Shown here piece after piece: positions 45,726 through 57,925 of a stretch of 64,000 bases of DNA (the first letter of the stretch is position 1; each line of letters begins with the position of its first letter). The position numbers and the translations under genes are program-made. Source of the stretch: Cacajao melanocephalus (Eukaryota > Chordata > Mammalia > Primates > Pitheciidae); contig CAUYLG010066024.1 of the NCBI GenBank assembly GCA_963573385.1, forward strand, positions 1 to 64,000. Direction: 5' to 3'. The notes beneath the pieces are model-generated. The model did not search any database. It saw only the letters and a list, made by a program, of their open reading frames with translations, and was not told the origin of the DNA.

Positions 45726-47712
45726 TTGAACTTGCCAAGAACTGTGAAGGAAGATTCTCTGGGTTTGAGCATTTTTTTTTTTCCATTTAGAAGCTGTAGT
45801 TCATCTGCTTCTTATCAAAAGTAAATGGGTTCATCCAGTCGCCTTCTTCCTCCCCAAAGTCCAGATGCCATTGCCACTGTATATGTCAGAACTCACCTTT
45901 GTGGCACATATGTGATATGGAATATACTTTTAAGAAGGAAAAACATCAATGTACAGAAGATTTGCTTATTTTTATTCTCATTTAGAGCTCTTTTCATTCC
46001 TCTTTCAGATACCATGAAATATTATTTAATCTTCAGAGCTGATGTTTTGGACCTGAACTTTCTTTGCTATACCACATTAAGTTCTGAGCTCCTGATCAGA
46101 TAACAGGCAATCAGGCAGGCTGCCACAATAGCAAACAAATGACCACAGAGTACATTGGGAACTTAGTCATGCATATTTGAAAGCACTTAGCCTGAGCACA
46201 TTTTTACTGCTGAATGATCACTGCTTTGACATACCTATACTACCATCCTGCTCCTTAAATTTAAATATATCCTGGTAGTCAGTCCCTCAACTTTTAGCTG
46301 TAAAAAAAAAAGCCTTTATAGAAAGTCATGTTTTTGTTCCACTGACTAACCTGGCTGAAGGTTTATAGTTTAAGAAATTTTACTGAAGCCAGGACATGCT
46401 TTAAGCTATATTCTAATGAGCAGATTTGTAGTTCTGTTTGTGTTCAGCAAAATAAACATCAAGGGACCATTAAAAACATTCAGTGTTAAAATTATCATTA
46501 AAAGATTCAAGGATGTTTAAAATAAAAATATCCATTTCCCAACCACCTAACACATAATCATTAATTTGATTTCTTCTGGTTTCTTTCAGTTTTACATCAA
46601 ATATGCAAATACTTTTTATCAGTTTTAAGTATACTTTATGTAAACTGTTGCTAAACTGCTCTTTTACATTTCCCATATTCTAGTAGATTGTTTCATCTTT
46701 TAATGGAAAATGATCTATAGATACAATGGGACCTAAACATCTATATTTTGAGGTATGCTGTTTTTATAGAAATCAATAAAAATGTAGAACTGTAATTCAA
46801 CAATAACTATAGGCTCTCCCTACTTCCTATAAATACAGGCTCTCGCTTCAATAGCATATTGTTTGCTGAAGCTAGAAGTACAGTCCTGAGTCCAGAGTAG
46901 GTTCATATAGGAGCTGAGGAAATATTGCAAGGCAGATGCTGGCCGCTATACGTCTTCAAACAAGTGTAACTTGTATTTATGAAAAATGTGACTACTCTTT
47001 AAAAAAAATAATTGACACTGGTGTCATAGTAGCCAGTCATGAGTAACTTATGGTCCAAGAGTTTTCCTTAGGAGGTTTCCTGAGGGAATCCTGGGAATCC
47101 CCTAAAGAGGCGAGGCTGGCAGGACCATCCTCATTGCTGGTAGCTTTAGTGTACTATATAGTATTGCTGCCCTGTGCATGCAGTTAAGTAGCTTTATGGA
47201 TTATATGTTTTAATTTGAAAAATTTACCCCCACAAAAGGGATAAGTGGCTTTAAAAGATTCCAGGAAAACTAAAGGTTGAAGATGCTACTAACACAAGCC
47301 AAGTAAATTTTAACAAAATGCCTTTGTGTAAATGGCTGGTGATAAGCAGAGTATCATGATTTGTATTTTGATATGATGTTTGTGTTTTTCATTCTCAATA
47401 ATTTCTTTCTGCATTATTTTTAAAGCCTGCTCTTATTCCTTAACTTGAATGTGAAGTGGGAAGGAGCAGAATGTCTGCCTTGTGGCCAAGAGCAGTGAGG
47501 CTGTGACCAGCAAGCAAGGGAACCTGAGAGGCTATGTAGATGGGATGAGGCAGCTGCATTAGGGATCTCAGAAACTGACACCTGAAGAAGCCATGTGTTG
47601 AGGGGACTTAGTGGAGCCAGTATGGATTGATTGTGGCTGGATGCTCATCCCTGCTAACCCCTCTCCTTTGACATTTTATAACTCCCCTCCATCCCCAAAT
47701 AAGAAACAACAG
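45726..47712. other. Unassigned sequence
   Basis: About 2 kb with no named element and no gene-like frame. T run at 45770-45782. 47440-47640 is somewhat GC-richer and may be an old repeat, unresolved. Confidence 0.45.
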
Positions 47713-47880
47713 AAGCCTGGCATGGCATGGTGGTGTACACTGTAGTCCTCGCTAACTCAGGAGGCTGAGGCAGTTTTGAGAAGCCCAGAAGGTCAAGACT
47801 GCCGTGAGCCATGATCATGCCACTGTACTCCAGCCTGGTTGATGGAGCAAGACCTTGTCTCCGAAAAAGAAAAAAAGAAA
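47713..47880 (+). mobile_element. Free right Alu monomer-like element (FRAM type), sense
   Basis: 'gcctggcatggcatggtggtgtacactgtagtcc', 'gctaactcaggaggctgaggca', 'aaggtcaagactgccgtgagccatgatcatgccactgtactccagcctgg' and an A-rich tail. Only a right-arm type unit is present, typical of fossil Alu monomers predating dimeric Alu. Confidence 0.85.
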
Positions 47881-48071
47881 GGGGCAACAGAGGGACAGAG
47901 GGAAGAAAGAAGCCCTGGATTGACAGAGTAGATTGCAACCACCGTGTGGAATAGGGGGCTTAACGGAGAAATGACAGACATTTCTTCTACACCTGAATGT
48001 GGCCTGAAAATTGTACCAGCTCCAATATACACAGACAGCAGTTTCAGTTTTCTTATCTTCCTATTCCACAC

Positions 48072-48250
48072 CAGTGGTCCCCAAACTTGTTTGCACACTG
48101 ATATCACCTGAGGAGCTTAAAAAGCTACCAGAGCCTGTGTCTCATCACTAAAGATGGTCCTTTTAATTGATCTGGAGTGTATGCTGAGCTTTGCCTTTTT
48201 TTTTTTTTTTTTTTTTTTGAGCTTTGCCATTTTTAAATGATCCCCAGGTG
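48072..48250 (+). mobile_element. MER5A-type hAT MITE, left portion, interrupted
   Basis: 'cagtggtccccaaacttgtttgcacactgatatcacctgaggagctt' is a clear MER5A head, and 'tttttaaatgatccccaggtg' belongs to its second half. Between them a poly(T) flanked by an 11-bp duplication has been inserted (48196-48217). The terminal part resumes at 48452 after an LTR fragment. Confidence 0.88.
48185..48228 (-). mobile_element. Poly(A)-only retroinsertion with TSD, antisense
   Basis: A run of about 22 T (48196-48217) is flanked by exact direct copies of tgagctttgcc (48185-48195 and 48218-48228). In the minus orientation the target is TT/AAAAATGGCAAAG, an L1-endonuclease type site. No body sequence is present. 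It is best read as target-primed insertion of nothing but a poly(A) tail into MER5A. Confidence 0.85.
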
Positions 48251-48451
48251 CTGTGGTTTCAATGCATGGCCTCTTCAAAATTCAGGTGCTGCCAATGAGG
48301 TAGTATTAAGAGGTGGGGGCCTTTAAAAAGTGATTAGGCCATGAGGGCTACTCCCTCGTGAATGGGATTGGGTACACTTTTAAAGGGGTTTCGCTGAATG
48401 AGTTTCTCCTCTCTTGCCACTTCCACAATGTGAGGATGCAGCAAGAAAGTC
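48251..48451 (+). mobile_element. MaLR-type LTR fragment inserted in MER5A, sense
   Basis: 'gtggtttcaatgcatggcctcttcaaaattcaggtgc', 'gaggtagtattaagaggtgggggcctttaaaaagtgattaggccatgagggctactccctcgtgaatgggatt' and 'ccacaatgtgaggatgcagcaagaaag' are the 5' half of an MLT1/MST-like LTR. The 3' half is missing. The pentamer ctgtg at both borders (48251-48255, 48452-48456) may be its TSD. Confidence 0.82.
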
Positions 48452-48485
48452 CTGTGTGCACTATGTTTGGGAATCACTGTTCTAG
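48452..48485 (+). mobile_element. MER5A-type MITE, terminal portion
   Basis: 'gtgcactatgtttgggaatcactgt' is the end of MER5A and pairs with the head at 48072, confirming that the LTR fragment lies inside a single MITE. Confidence 0.8.
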
Positions 48486-49065
48486 AGTATTTCCAGTCAA
48501 CATATAAATTACATGGCTTATTTCTGTGTCTTTCCAAACAAGGCATCTGTCTACTCCTGATGACCAATTCTGAACTAAAAAATTCAAATGCATTTTTGAT
48601 ATTATAACTTACTTTCTATTATGTGATAATTGTGCTCCAAAACAAAACGAAAAGCAAAACAACTCTGTTAAAAGATTTTTCCTACAGTCTCATAACCAGT
48701 AGCATCTGCAAAACCCAGTCTTGTTAACACAAGTTGTATTAAATATAAATTGTTTTTGAATTATATATAATTAGGTGTACATAGCTATAAATGTATTATA
48801 TACATACATACTTATTGGATGGCAAAATATCTAAATATCTTTCTTTCCTTCATCATATCCTAGATTAGTGTTTTAGGCAGGGTATCTTTTCCCACTATTC
48901 CCTGTAAGTAGAAGCTAAGTATAGGTTAACATAATCTCTTCCATGTCCTAACTAAAACCTTATTTTATTTTAAGCTACACATAGAGCTTAGCAAGAAAAC
49001 TTGATTATCCTCTTTCTTTAACCACTCACCCAGTTCAGTTGATACTATGTTTTAAGGGCACTTCA
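48486..49065. other. Unassigned AT-rich sequence
   Basis: AT-rich tract at 48750-48815. No gene or named repeat. Confidence 0.45.
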
Positions 49066-49067
49066 AT

Positions 49068-49385
49068 CTCCTGCTTCTCCCTATTACCCTAGTTCTGACC
49101 AGTGTCTCTTACTCAGATTACAGCAATAATTTTCTAACTGGTTTCCCTGCACTCTAACTTGTTCCCTTTTAATCCATTCTTCACACAGCCACTAGAGTGA
49201 TCTTCATAAAATATGTGTGTGTTCATTCCACTTCCTGATCATGCAGAGATTCCCACAGCCCTGGGATGAAATCTAAACTACTTAACCTGCTTTAGAAGTT
49301 TCTTCGTGTTTTAACCACTGCCTCTTCCGGCTAACTTGCCAGCCTACATGTAAGCTTCATTCTTAGGACTTCCCATTTCTAAGAA
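49068..49385 (+). mobile_element. L2 LINE, 3' UTR, sense (part 1)
   Basis: 'attacagcaataattttctaactggtttccctgcactctaacttgttcccttttaatccattcttcacacagccactagagtgatctt', 'ttcctgatcatgcagagattcccacagccctgggatgaaatctaaactacttaacctgctt' is a very recognisable L2 3'-region order. Confidence 0.88.
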
Positions 49386-49550
49386 GCACCAAGCCCTGAG
49401 AGTTCTTCCACGAAGTTTGGCTTCCTCTTTCACAGGGAGACTTTGATTTGGGAATGTTGTTTGTGGATTCTTAAAGTTCAGATTGCTGAAAGTATTGTAG
49501 CATAATGCTGCTTCTTTCTCAAAACACAAGCCAGTCTGCAGTCATTTCTC
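49386..49550. other. Non-L2 segment inside the L2
   Basis: The text between the two L2 parts does not follow L2 order (expected: the 'cctttgcacttgctgttccctctgcctgg' region). It may be a small insertion or local rearrangement. Confidence 0.4.
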
Positions 49551-49685
49551 CATTCACTTGCCTGTATGAGGACAGAGGCCTTGCCATGTTTGCACGACAT
49601 TACTCCTTAGCATCTGACATAGTCCACAGCATGCAGGGGATAAAGAAAAGATATTTATTGCATAATTGAGGGAATGACATTATAT
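49551..49685 (+). mobile_element. L2 LINE, 3' end, sense (part 2)
   Basis: 'cctgtatgaggacagaggccttgccatgtttgcacgacattactccttagcatctgacatagtccacagcatgcaggggataaagaaaagatatttattgcataattgaggg' corresponds to the L2 terminus with its '...aaatatttgttga' end. Confidence 0.75.
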
Positions 49686-50885
49686 AGGTCTTTGCTCCTT
49701 TTCCTACTCATTATACCTAACTCCAAGCTACTCCTGAACTAGAAAACTCTAGCTAAAATCTGATCAGTTATGAAGCGTGTGTACAGGAGCAACCATGTGA
49801 GCACAGGCATATATGCACCTCAGCTGAATTTGATATTACTAATTTGGGGATCCTAATTAAATGCCAAGTCTATTGTCATAGGCTGCTTAAAGGTCTGGAG
49901 AAGATCATTTCTACTCTTTCATTTATGGAATTAGTCACAACCATACTATGTAGAGTGATTCATTAGCTACATATTTATGAATGGTTTTGTAAGGTTGGTT
50001 CAAATGTATGGGCCTATGTTCTCTACATTGGTATGTCCATGATATTTCATTAACATTTTACTGCATCTCTGAATTCAATATTATTTGTTCAATTGACACG
50101 AATTTGATCATAGTAGCAATTTTGAATTTCAAAGTTAAAATTATCAAGTGCAAAGCATAATATGCCTAAAAGCTGTGCTTTTCTACAATATTTTAACCTA
50201 AATGTGGATAGTAGTAATTAAAAGATTAATGAATTTCAAAAGATTTTTTTGAGTCTTTTAAAAGTTATTGGTGCCATACATTTTCTGATTGTATCTGAAA
50301 ACATAAATTTACATTTATATTTTGAAATTGAACAGTAGACTTTATTCTCCTCTACCCGATTAGTGCTTATTACTACAAACATGGAGCACATGGCACATGC
50401 AGCAGCTAATATATCACAAAATAAGTGTGATTGGCAGGAAGGAAAAGAAAGCAAACAGGCTTTTCTAAGTGGTCTTTTAAAAATAACTTTGTTATTTCTG
50501 CCATCTTTTCAAGTTTCCCAGTTGCTTGGTGAATCTTTGAAGGTATCAGCAGTAGTGTTTATTGCCAACTAAGTAGGGCTCACTGTGGTATGTTTTGTAA
50601 AATGTAAGAGTAAATTCTGTGCAATTTTATCTTTTGACATTTATTATAAAAGAAGTAATGGCTTGTGGAGTGACTCAAATAAGATACCAAATACAACACA
50701 AAATGGAAGATCCAAAATCAGTGAAAAAGACAAATAACCTACAAATCTTCTTAAAGGAAGCTACCATCTTTTCTGGAATTAGATATCTCAAGTTAGATTA
50801 ATTATCGTTCTTAGGCCAGGATATACTATCATCATTTGACTAAGCATGGCCAACTTTTGTTTTAATAATATAAAAAGCCCATGAG
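49686..50885. other. Unassigned AT-rich sequence
   Basis: No gene or named repeat recognised over 1.2 kb. Confidence 0.45.
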
Positions 50886-50889
50886 CCTA

Positions 50890-51765
50890 CAACCTCCCCC
50901 AAGAACTGAAATTTATATTTATCTATACACTATTTTCTAGCCCCTTTCTCTCTTCTCAGAGATAACCATTATCCCAAATTTTGTATATATTATTCTTTTT
51001 AAAAATAGTTTCATCACATACACATAAACAAAAAGACGTGCGTATACCTAAACAATACATTGTTTATGTTTGTTTGGTTTTGCTGCTTTTTGTTCAGCAT
51101 TGTTATTGATATTTATCCATGTTGTTGTATCTGTAAAGTATTTGTTTTCAATTCCTTTACAATATACAATGAACATATACCACAATTTACCCATTTTCCT
51201 GTCAATAGGCATTTGGAGTTTTCAAAGGTTTTATTATTCTTAGCTTTGATGTAGGAGCTCTCTTATTTGTGTATCTATGTGCACATGCAGCTGTTTCTCT
51301 TGTGTTTATACCTTGGAAAGCAATTCCTGGGCCATAGAGTATAAAATATTAAACTCTACAAGATTTATAACTCTAGAAATTACTTTTGAAAAACTGATTT
51401 ATCTTCACTCACTTTTGGTATTGTCAGACTTCTTAATTTTTGCCAAATATTTTGAAAAATGATATGGTGATCTGATACTCATTTTCAATATTTTTTCATA
51501 AGATTGATCAGCTTTGTCAGTTTATTTGTCAAATACATTTATTTTGATTAAAACACATATCTTTTTCCAAGTTTTCCATTGCATTTTAATTTATTTTTTT
51601 CTTACTGTTCAAAATAACTTTTTCTATATACTTGACACTAATCCCTTCAGTATATTTGTTGCAAGTGTCTTCTATTTTGTGGGTTTTCATCTTCTTTACA
51701 ATGTATTTTAATTTTGATATGGCCAAATTTATCAGTATCTTCCTTTATGAATTAAGCTACACATA
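50890..51765 (-). mobile_element. Old L1 (L1M-type) ORF2/3' region, antisense, with internal deletions
   Basis: On the plus strand: 'agataaccattatcccaaattttgtatatattattctt', 'gaacatataccacaatttacccattttcctgtcaataggcatttggag', 'caattcctgggccatagagtat', 'tcacttttggtattgtcagacttcttaatttttgcca', 'ttttattt..cttactgttca' and 'tttaattttgatatggccaaatttatcagtatctt' follow the antisense order of old L1 ORF2. Several intervals present in a complete copy are missing. No coding frame survives. Confidence 0.82.
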
Positions 51766-52240
51766 TATGAAAAGATAGTATTGGGCATGTATATGCATGT
51801 AATACATGTGTGTAGTATATATATATATTTTCCCTTTATGATTATTTTCTTGATTCCAAATCTCATGATTCCAAAAACAAGTTATTTATAGAATGGAGGA
51901 TACCAAAGCTTGTATACAGACTAATTACAAGTTGTTTTCTGAATTGAGAATTGTTAAAGAAAAATTTCACCTTAGTATTGAAGAAACATTGCATTCTAGA
52001 TTATTTTAGTACACAAGAAACTCCAATTTTAGTCAACTGATAATATCCTATTTTTCCCAGGCCAAAAATTGACACATTATATGTAATGCGAATGTGGGTA
52101 TTCTTGAGAGAAAAGGTATCTAAAGCTTCTTATATTTATTTCACTTATACATATAACCAGATAGCTAATAATAAATCCAAAATGTAAGAAATCATTGTGT
52201 AATATTTTTAAAGTAATGAAACTAATGCCATGACATAAAG
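51766..52240. other. Unassigned AT-rich sequence
   Basis: Contains a (TA)n/(TG)n patch at 51790-51830. No element or gene recognised. Confidence 0.45.
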
Positions 52241-52242
52241 TT

Positions 52243-52440
52243 ATATCTAACTTTTCTTGAGTACTTGCTAAGTACCAGGCACCGTTAAGCACCTCGTAGG
52301 TATTAATACAACCTATGAGGTACGCACCACTATTCTTATTTACACATGATAAAAATGGGACAGAGTTCCACTTTCTTTTTATCATAGTTCTCCTGGAAAA
52401 TAATGGAGCTAGAATCTGAAACCAAGCTGCCAAGCCACTT
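52243..52440 (-). mobile_element. MIR SINE, antisense
   Basis: 'taacttttcttgagtacttgctaagtaccaggcaccgttaagcacctcgtaggtattaatacaacctatgaggtacgcaccactattcttatttacacatgataaaaatgggac' followed by a worn head region 'agctagaatctgaaaccaagc'. Clear antisense MIR order. The two overlapping minus-strand frames (52077-52725) are chance readings. Confidence 0.9.
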
Positions 52441-55400
52441 GAAAACAAAGGGAGTACTATTCAAAACACTCTGGGGAAACGTGCAAACCAGCAGCAGGGA
52501 ATAGACAAGCCAAGTTATGTAACCACCTAGCCATGCAACATGCTGAAAGCAACATTTCCCAAGAATTTTTATCACTTCGGAACTAGTGAACATAATCTGT
52601 TTCTTGTGAATGTTCACATCCTTTAATATGAGGAAATTTATAGTTAGTGCCTTTCCATCTAGCCTCCAGTAATCAATCATGCATTTAGGCATCAGAACAG
52701 TGAGCCCTACCAAGACAGACCTCAAATTTTCCCTCCTCTGAGTCTTCTTGGTGATGCCTGGATTTCAGCCAGAGAAGCCTCAGCACTAACCTGTTTGTGT
52801 CAAGAGAATTGGTTGTCACAGTGTGCTCCCTTTTAGATAGAAACAAATATTACATATCCCGGCCTTCACTCAGTCAGTATAAGATGAAATAAATAATAAT
52901 GGAGATTTTGAAATTGATAGCTCAAAAGTGAGAGACTTGTGAAGCTGAGACCCATGTGACTTCTTAATCCTCATTTGGCTTTTCTGATGACTTATAATCA
53001 TGAAAATTGTGGCTTAAAAATATCTGTGATGGGGAACAATTCAACACCAGTCTTCTTAAAGCATCCTGAAAAGTATCTTTTGTATAAGTGGCCATTACTG
53101 GCTACTATTTTTGTGAAACTATAGATGAATGTAATGTTTCTCTTTTTTTGTCTTTCTGGATATAATCCATTTTAAGTCCAGAAATTTGAAAATAAATATT
53201 TTAAAATTAAGTGAAAAAGGAGAATTAATAGAGTGTTCTTGGGTTGGGGAGACACCTTCCAACAAACAGCAGCAAAATGTTATTCTCAGACTTGCTCATC
53301 CGACTGCCAGCAGCAGCTAACCCTGCTTCTCAATGCACAACTCACTGTCTGCCATAAATGTCACCTGCTATTGTCTGTGAATGAAGAATGACAACTGTAC
53401 ACAGTAAAAAGAAAGCATGGTATTGCAGAAAAGTAACGTATTTCCGTTAGGATTGGTCCTGACTCAAGTGCCATTCATTTATAGACAAGCACTACAATTG
53501 AAAAAGACAACTTGAAGACATACGTTTATTCTACTTAATAGATTTCTTAATTATGCTTTCATTTACATATTTTTATTGATTATACAATATTAACCTTATT
53601 GAATAAAGCAACTACACATATAAGAAAAATCTAATCATCATTTTATAATGTAATGAAAGAGTGATTCTTTGGCATTCCCTTTTTGGATTGAAGCAGAAGG
53701 CAGTGCATTTGGCTTAATACTTGACTTCTTTTCACTTAGCTATGTCCAGAAACAGAAGTGCTTACATTGAGTCACAGTTATTAATCACAGAGGATCTCGG
53801 GCTCTTACACATAACAAGTGCTTGCTAAGGTGTTTGTTGAAGTAACAATAGAGGGAGTCATCAATTATTTTTAGGCTGTGATAGGTGATCCTTATTTTAT
53901 AGTAATTTTTTTTCTGAATATGGCATATTTGAAATTCAATGGGGGAAAATAAATTGGCTTCTCCATTGTACGATGACAGTTTTAGGTTGACTTTCTCTTA
54001 AAGCTATTTTTACTTAATGATTGTGTTTGGCTAATGAGTAATATATTTCTAACCCATTATCGATAGCATCAAAGAAACAATTTGGGGAGAAGTACACCTA
54101 CCCCTATATATTCATTTCAAATGGAGCCTTGGCTACCCATGACGTTATTCCAAAACCCTCATGTTGGCTGAGAATAATTTTATTAGGCTATTCACTTGAG
54201 GTTTTCAAGAAAATTTGTAGACAGTCTCTGTATTTTTTGTTTTTGTGTTTAATTCAAGTAAAAAATATGTTTAATAAAGGTATCGTTTAGAATTTTAACA
54301 GCTATATAAGTCAAGTAAAAAGCCACATTTATTAGCCCCAGTAGGTAACTATAAAACTCAGAAATAAAATTAATATCTCAAAAAACACACAGAAAGAGAT
54401 AGAACTCCCTGTAGCTTATGTCAGCTGTCAAAAAACAGTGATATATTGTCCTTCTCCACTAAGTTGCTTCACCACCAGCAGGTTTTAGTTAACATTATTA
54501 TGATAGTGAATGACCCTAAAGGGGGCTCCCTCGTTCATTTAAGGCTCATTCCTAATAACCCACAGCTGTGTGAACACCATCAGCTGTGGGAGTTTCCGTT
54601 GGGCATGTTGAAAGTGGTGGTATGTCACTCCATATGCTTCTATGGGCTTCCTTTGACTACTCATAATATTCCATCAGTCCAGCTGTCAAGAGCTGATTCC
54701 TCAGCTGGGCTGATGACTTGAAAAGCTACTCACCAGTCTTTAATTGTTTCTCATTGTTGCTACGGAAAAGCTAGGAGCTCTTTGTTCACACTAGGTAAAA
54801 AAATGAAGATGAGCTAATTTCAAATTAAAGCAGCTGAGGCTCTGAATACGACAACCCCCCCAAACTCAGTGAATTTTGTTTTTATATACTAAAGTCCACA
54901 TGCTTGTGGGGATCCAAAGTAATTCGGAGGAGAATTGTTATTACTTTTACTGCATTAAATAAAATCAGATGTTTGCAAAGGAGGCCCCAAATGGAGCTTT
55001 GGGCACAAATTTAAGAAGTGATCTTATTTTGTTGGCTTATAACGGAGGTATTTAACTTTCAAACTTGTTTTCTGAAGAAAAGCAATGAACATAAAGAAGT
55101 AATGGCAGTTTTACTATAAAATTTTAATTTGAAATGAATTGTGAGATTATTTTGTTATTTGGAAAAAACAACATTAATGAAAAAATAGCAGAATATCTAA
55201 AAGCTATATAGAAAATTAGAAATAAGGGAACAGTGGTGACTGAATAATTAATCTTATTAATTCTGTAATGAAATTAATGGTTCTTTTTAGCCTTGTATAT
55301 TGATACCATCTCTTAATTTAGAGCCAGTCTTACAGAGCCTTAGCAATTTATTGCTTGAATTATTAGAGGAAAATAATGTGTTGATGTTTATACATTACCC

Positions 55401-56825
55401 TTGTTGTGAAATATAGATATTTATCTTTTTTTAAAAAAATTGGAAAACCCTTTTAAGAAGCTTGGTAGAAAGGACACAGCATCTAGGGAAGATAACTTAA
55501 GATTGATTACTTTTGTATCTTTAGCCTTCTCTTACCAATAAAAAATTATGTAATTTTCCATGTTTCTGTCTACCTGTTTTTATAAAAGGCCAGAAAACAA
55601 CAGACTAACTCCAGGATATGAGGAACTCTTTATAAATACTTATAAGTACTATTATAATAGTACTTATATAACTATTATAATAGTTATATACTAAAGTATA
55701 CACAATACTTCTAAAGCCTTAACAAGTTATGTTGAAACAAAATGAATACTGATTATTCCTATTTCATTAGGAATTCATGTCTGTGAAATATTCCTAAATC
55801 TTCAAAATCAATTAAGGTGTATTTTTATAGAACCTTGAAGCTAAAGACTCTAAGAAACATTAATGGAACTTCATTTGTCCAAAATTAATGGTCCCTGATA
55901 ATAGTTGGAATTCCAAGAAAAAGGGTTCATTGTGTGATTCTCAGCTCTTTATTATACGGTCACTTTGTTTTAATGCTGTCTTCACACTTCTGAGAGTTCA
56001 GTTATGTTGTGATAATTCAGATATATTGTGATTGATTACTTTCTCTTACTACTTTATCTTTCCTTATACATTTCATAAGACAGAAATAATATACCTTATT
56101 AACAAACTTTTGCACCTTGCAAATATCAATAATTGGTCTTTCAAATCTTTTACATAGAGTAGGAAATGTAATAATTATTATTTAAAATGCCCTCTTGAAG
56201 TTGTAAAACAGATGGGAAAATGCTTTTTTTACTTCTTAAACTGTTTTTTTTTACAGTGAGTTGATTATTTCAAAAACTTTGTAGAAAACCAAGTGCTAAG
56301 AATTGCTGAAATCAAGATAAAACAATAAACATTTGAAATGTGATAAGAGGGTTTATTAAATGTTGTCCAACAAGTTTTAAATGTAAAATATGAGATTTAT
56401 TACACTTATACGTATCTCACAGTAAGTAATCTCTTCTCTTAAATTCTTCAAGCAAAACTTAGTTATTAAACCTCTTTGTGGTTTTATTTCACAAAACATG
56501 GGGAAAAAAAAGAAGGAAGCATAAGATGAAACTCAGAAAGCTGTCAGGAGCAACAATTTTCATACTTGATACTATAGGGTTTGTTTTAACTGAATTGAAG
56601 TAAACTTATGACAAAGTCATTGACCACCTTTCCCACCCAGATGTTTGCTAATGTGTTATAATGGAGGACATACAGTCAGGGCACACCTCATATACTTAGA
56701 TGTCACTAAATTAGTGAGTTTGGGTACAAACATGAAACCCTCTGCGAAAATCAGGGATGGCTTTGTGAGATGAACAGGAAAATTATTTCACAATAAAACA
56801 TGAGCAGGAATATTGGGATCTTACG
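52441..56825. other. 4.4-kb interval with no recognised mobile element
   Basis: Like 38.5-43 kb, this stretch lacks identifiable Alu, L1, L2, MIR or LTR text. It has no gene-like frame (the 91-codon frame at 54446 has no domain). The sub-interval 53230-54130 is compositionally balanced and is listed as a candidate conserved element. The twin palindromes at 55641-55690 lie near its end. Confidence 0.5.
55641..55690. repeat. Two overlapping perfect palindromes (28 and 26 nt)
   Basis: 55641-55668 is a perfect 28-nt palindrome centred on ttataa, and 55665-55690 a perfect 26-nt palindrome. Both share the core actattataatag, so the pair is probably a duplication of one palindromic unit. The DNA is entirely A/T except for G/C at fixed symmetric positions, so this is more than random AT richness. 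Confidence 0.93.
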
Positions 56826-56829
56826 GAGG

Positions 56830-57925
56830 CTGGAAATTCAGTCATTAAAAGAATAGCTGAGAGTATTGGGACCCGTGGATATCCACATGCAGACAAATGC
56901 ATCAGACACAGACCTTACACTCTTCACATAAGTTAAAATGGATCATAAACATAAATGTAAAGGTCAAAACTGAAATTTGTAGAAGATAACCTAGGAGAAA
57001 ATCTAAATGATTTTGACTATGACAATGACTTTTTAGATACAACACCAAAGGCGTTATGCTTGAAAGAAATAATTGATAAGCTGGACTTCATTAAAATTAA
57101 AAACTTCCCCGTGAAAGACAATGACAAGAGAATGAGAAGATAAACCAAACCACAGACTTGGAGACAATATTTGCAAAAGATATCTGGTAGAGGACTATTA
57201 TTCAAAATATCCAAAAAACAAAAACAAAAACAAAAAAAACCTCATAAAACTCAATGACATGAAAAGGAATAATTCAATTAAGAAATGGGCAAAACACCTG
57301 AATAGACATCAAAGAAGACATACCAATGGCAAACAGACATATGAAAAGATGCTTAGCATCATGTGTCATTAAGGAACTGCAAATTAAAACAGCAATGAGG
57401 TATCATTGCATACCCTAGATAGTGGTCAAAATCACAAACACTGACAACACCAAAAGCTGTGAGAAGGTGGTGCAACAAAAACTCTCACCCATTGCTGGTG
57501 GAAATGCAAAATGGAACAGCCACTTCGGAGGACAGTTTGGCAGTTTTTACAAAATTAAATTAGAAGTTACTAGGAGGAAGATGAAGAGAGGGATAAATAG
57601 GTGAACACAAAGGATGTTAAAGTCAGTAAAACTATTTTCTATGATACTACAGTGGTAGATAAATGTCATTATACATTTTTCAAAACCCATGAAATGTACA
57701 ACATCAAGAGTGAACTTTCATGTAAACTATGGACTTTGGGTGATAATGATGTGTCAGTGTGAGTTCATTGACTGTAACATATGGGGCACTGTGGTGCAGG
57801 ATGTTGACAATGGAGGAAGCTATGCATGTGTGGAGGCAGGGGGTTTATGAAATCTCTGTACCTTCTGCTCAATATTGCTGTGAAACTCAAACTGCCTTAA
57901 AAATGAAGTTTATTTTAAAAATAGC
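56830..57925 (+). mobile_element. L1 (L1M-type), sense, ORF2 end and 3' UTR with a deletion
   Basis: ORF2 text in order: ataaacataaatgtaaaggtcaaaac, agaagataacctaggagaaaat, ggacttcattaaaattaaaaactt, aatgggcaaaacacctgaatagacatc, ggcaaacagacatatgaaaagatgctt, ggaactgcaaattaaaacagcaatgaggtatcattgca and cccattgctggtggaaatgcaaaatgg. At ~57570 it jumps to the 3' UTR: tacaacatcaagagtgaac, gtaaactatggactttgggtgataatgatgtgtcagt, ggaggaagctatgcatgtgtgg and the terminal ctgccttaaaaa. The part of ORF2 that should lie between is deleted. No frame is intact. Confidence 0.92.
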
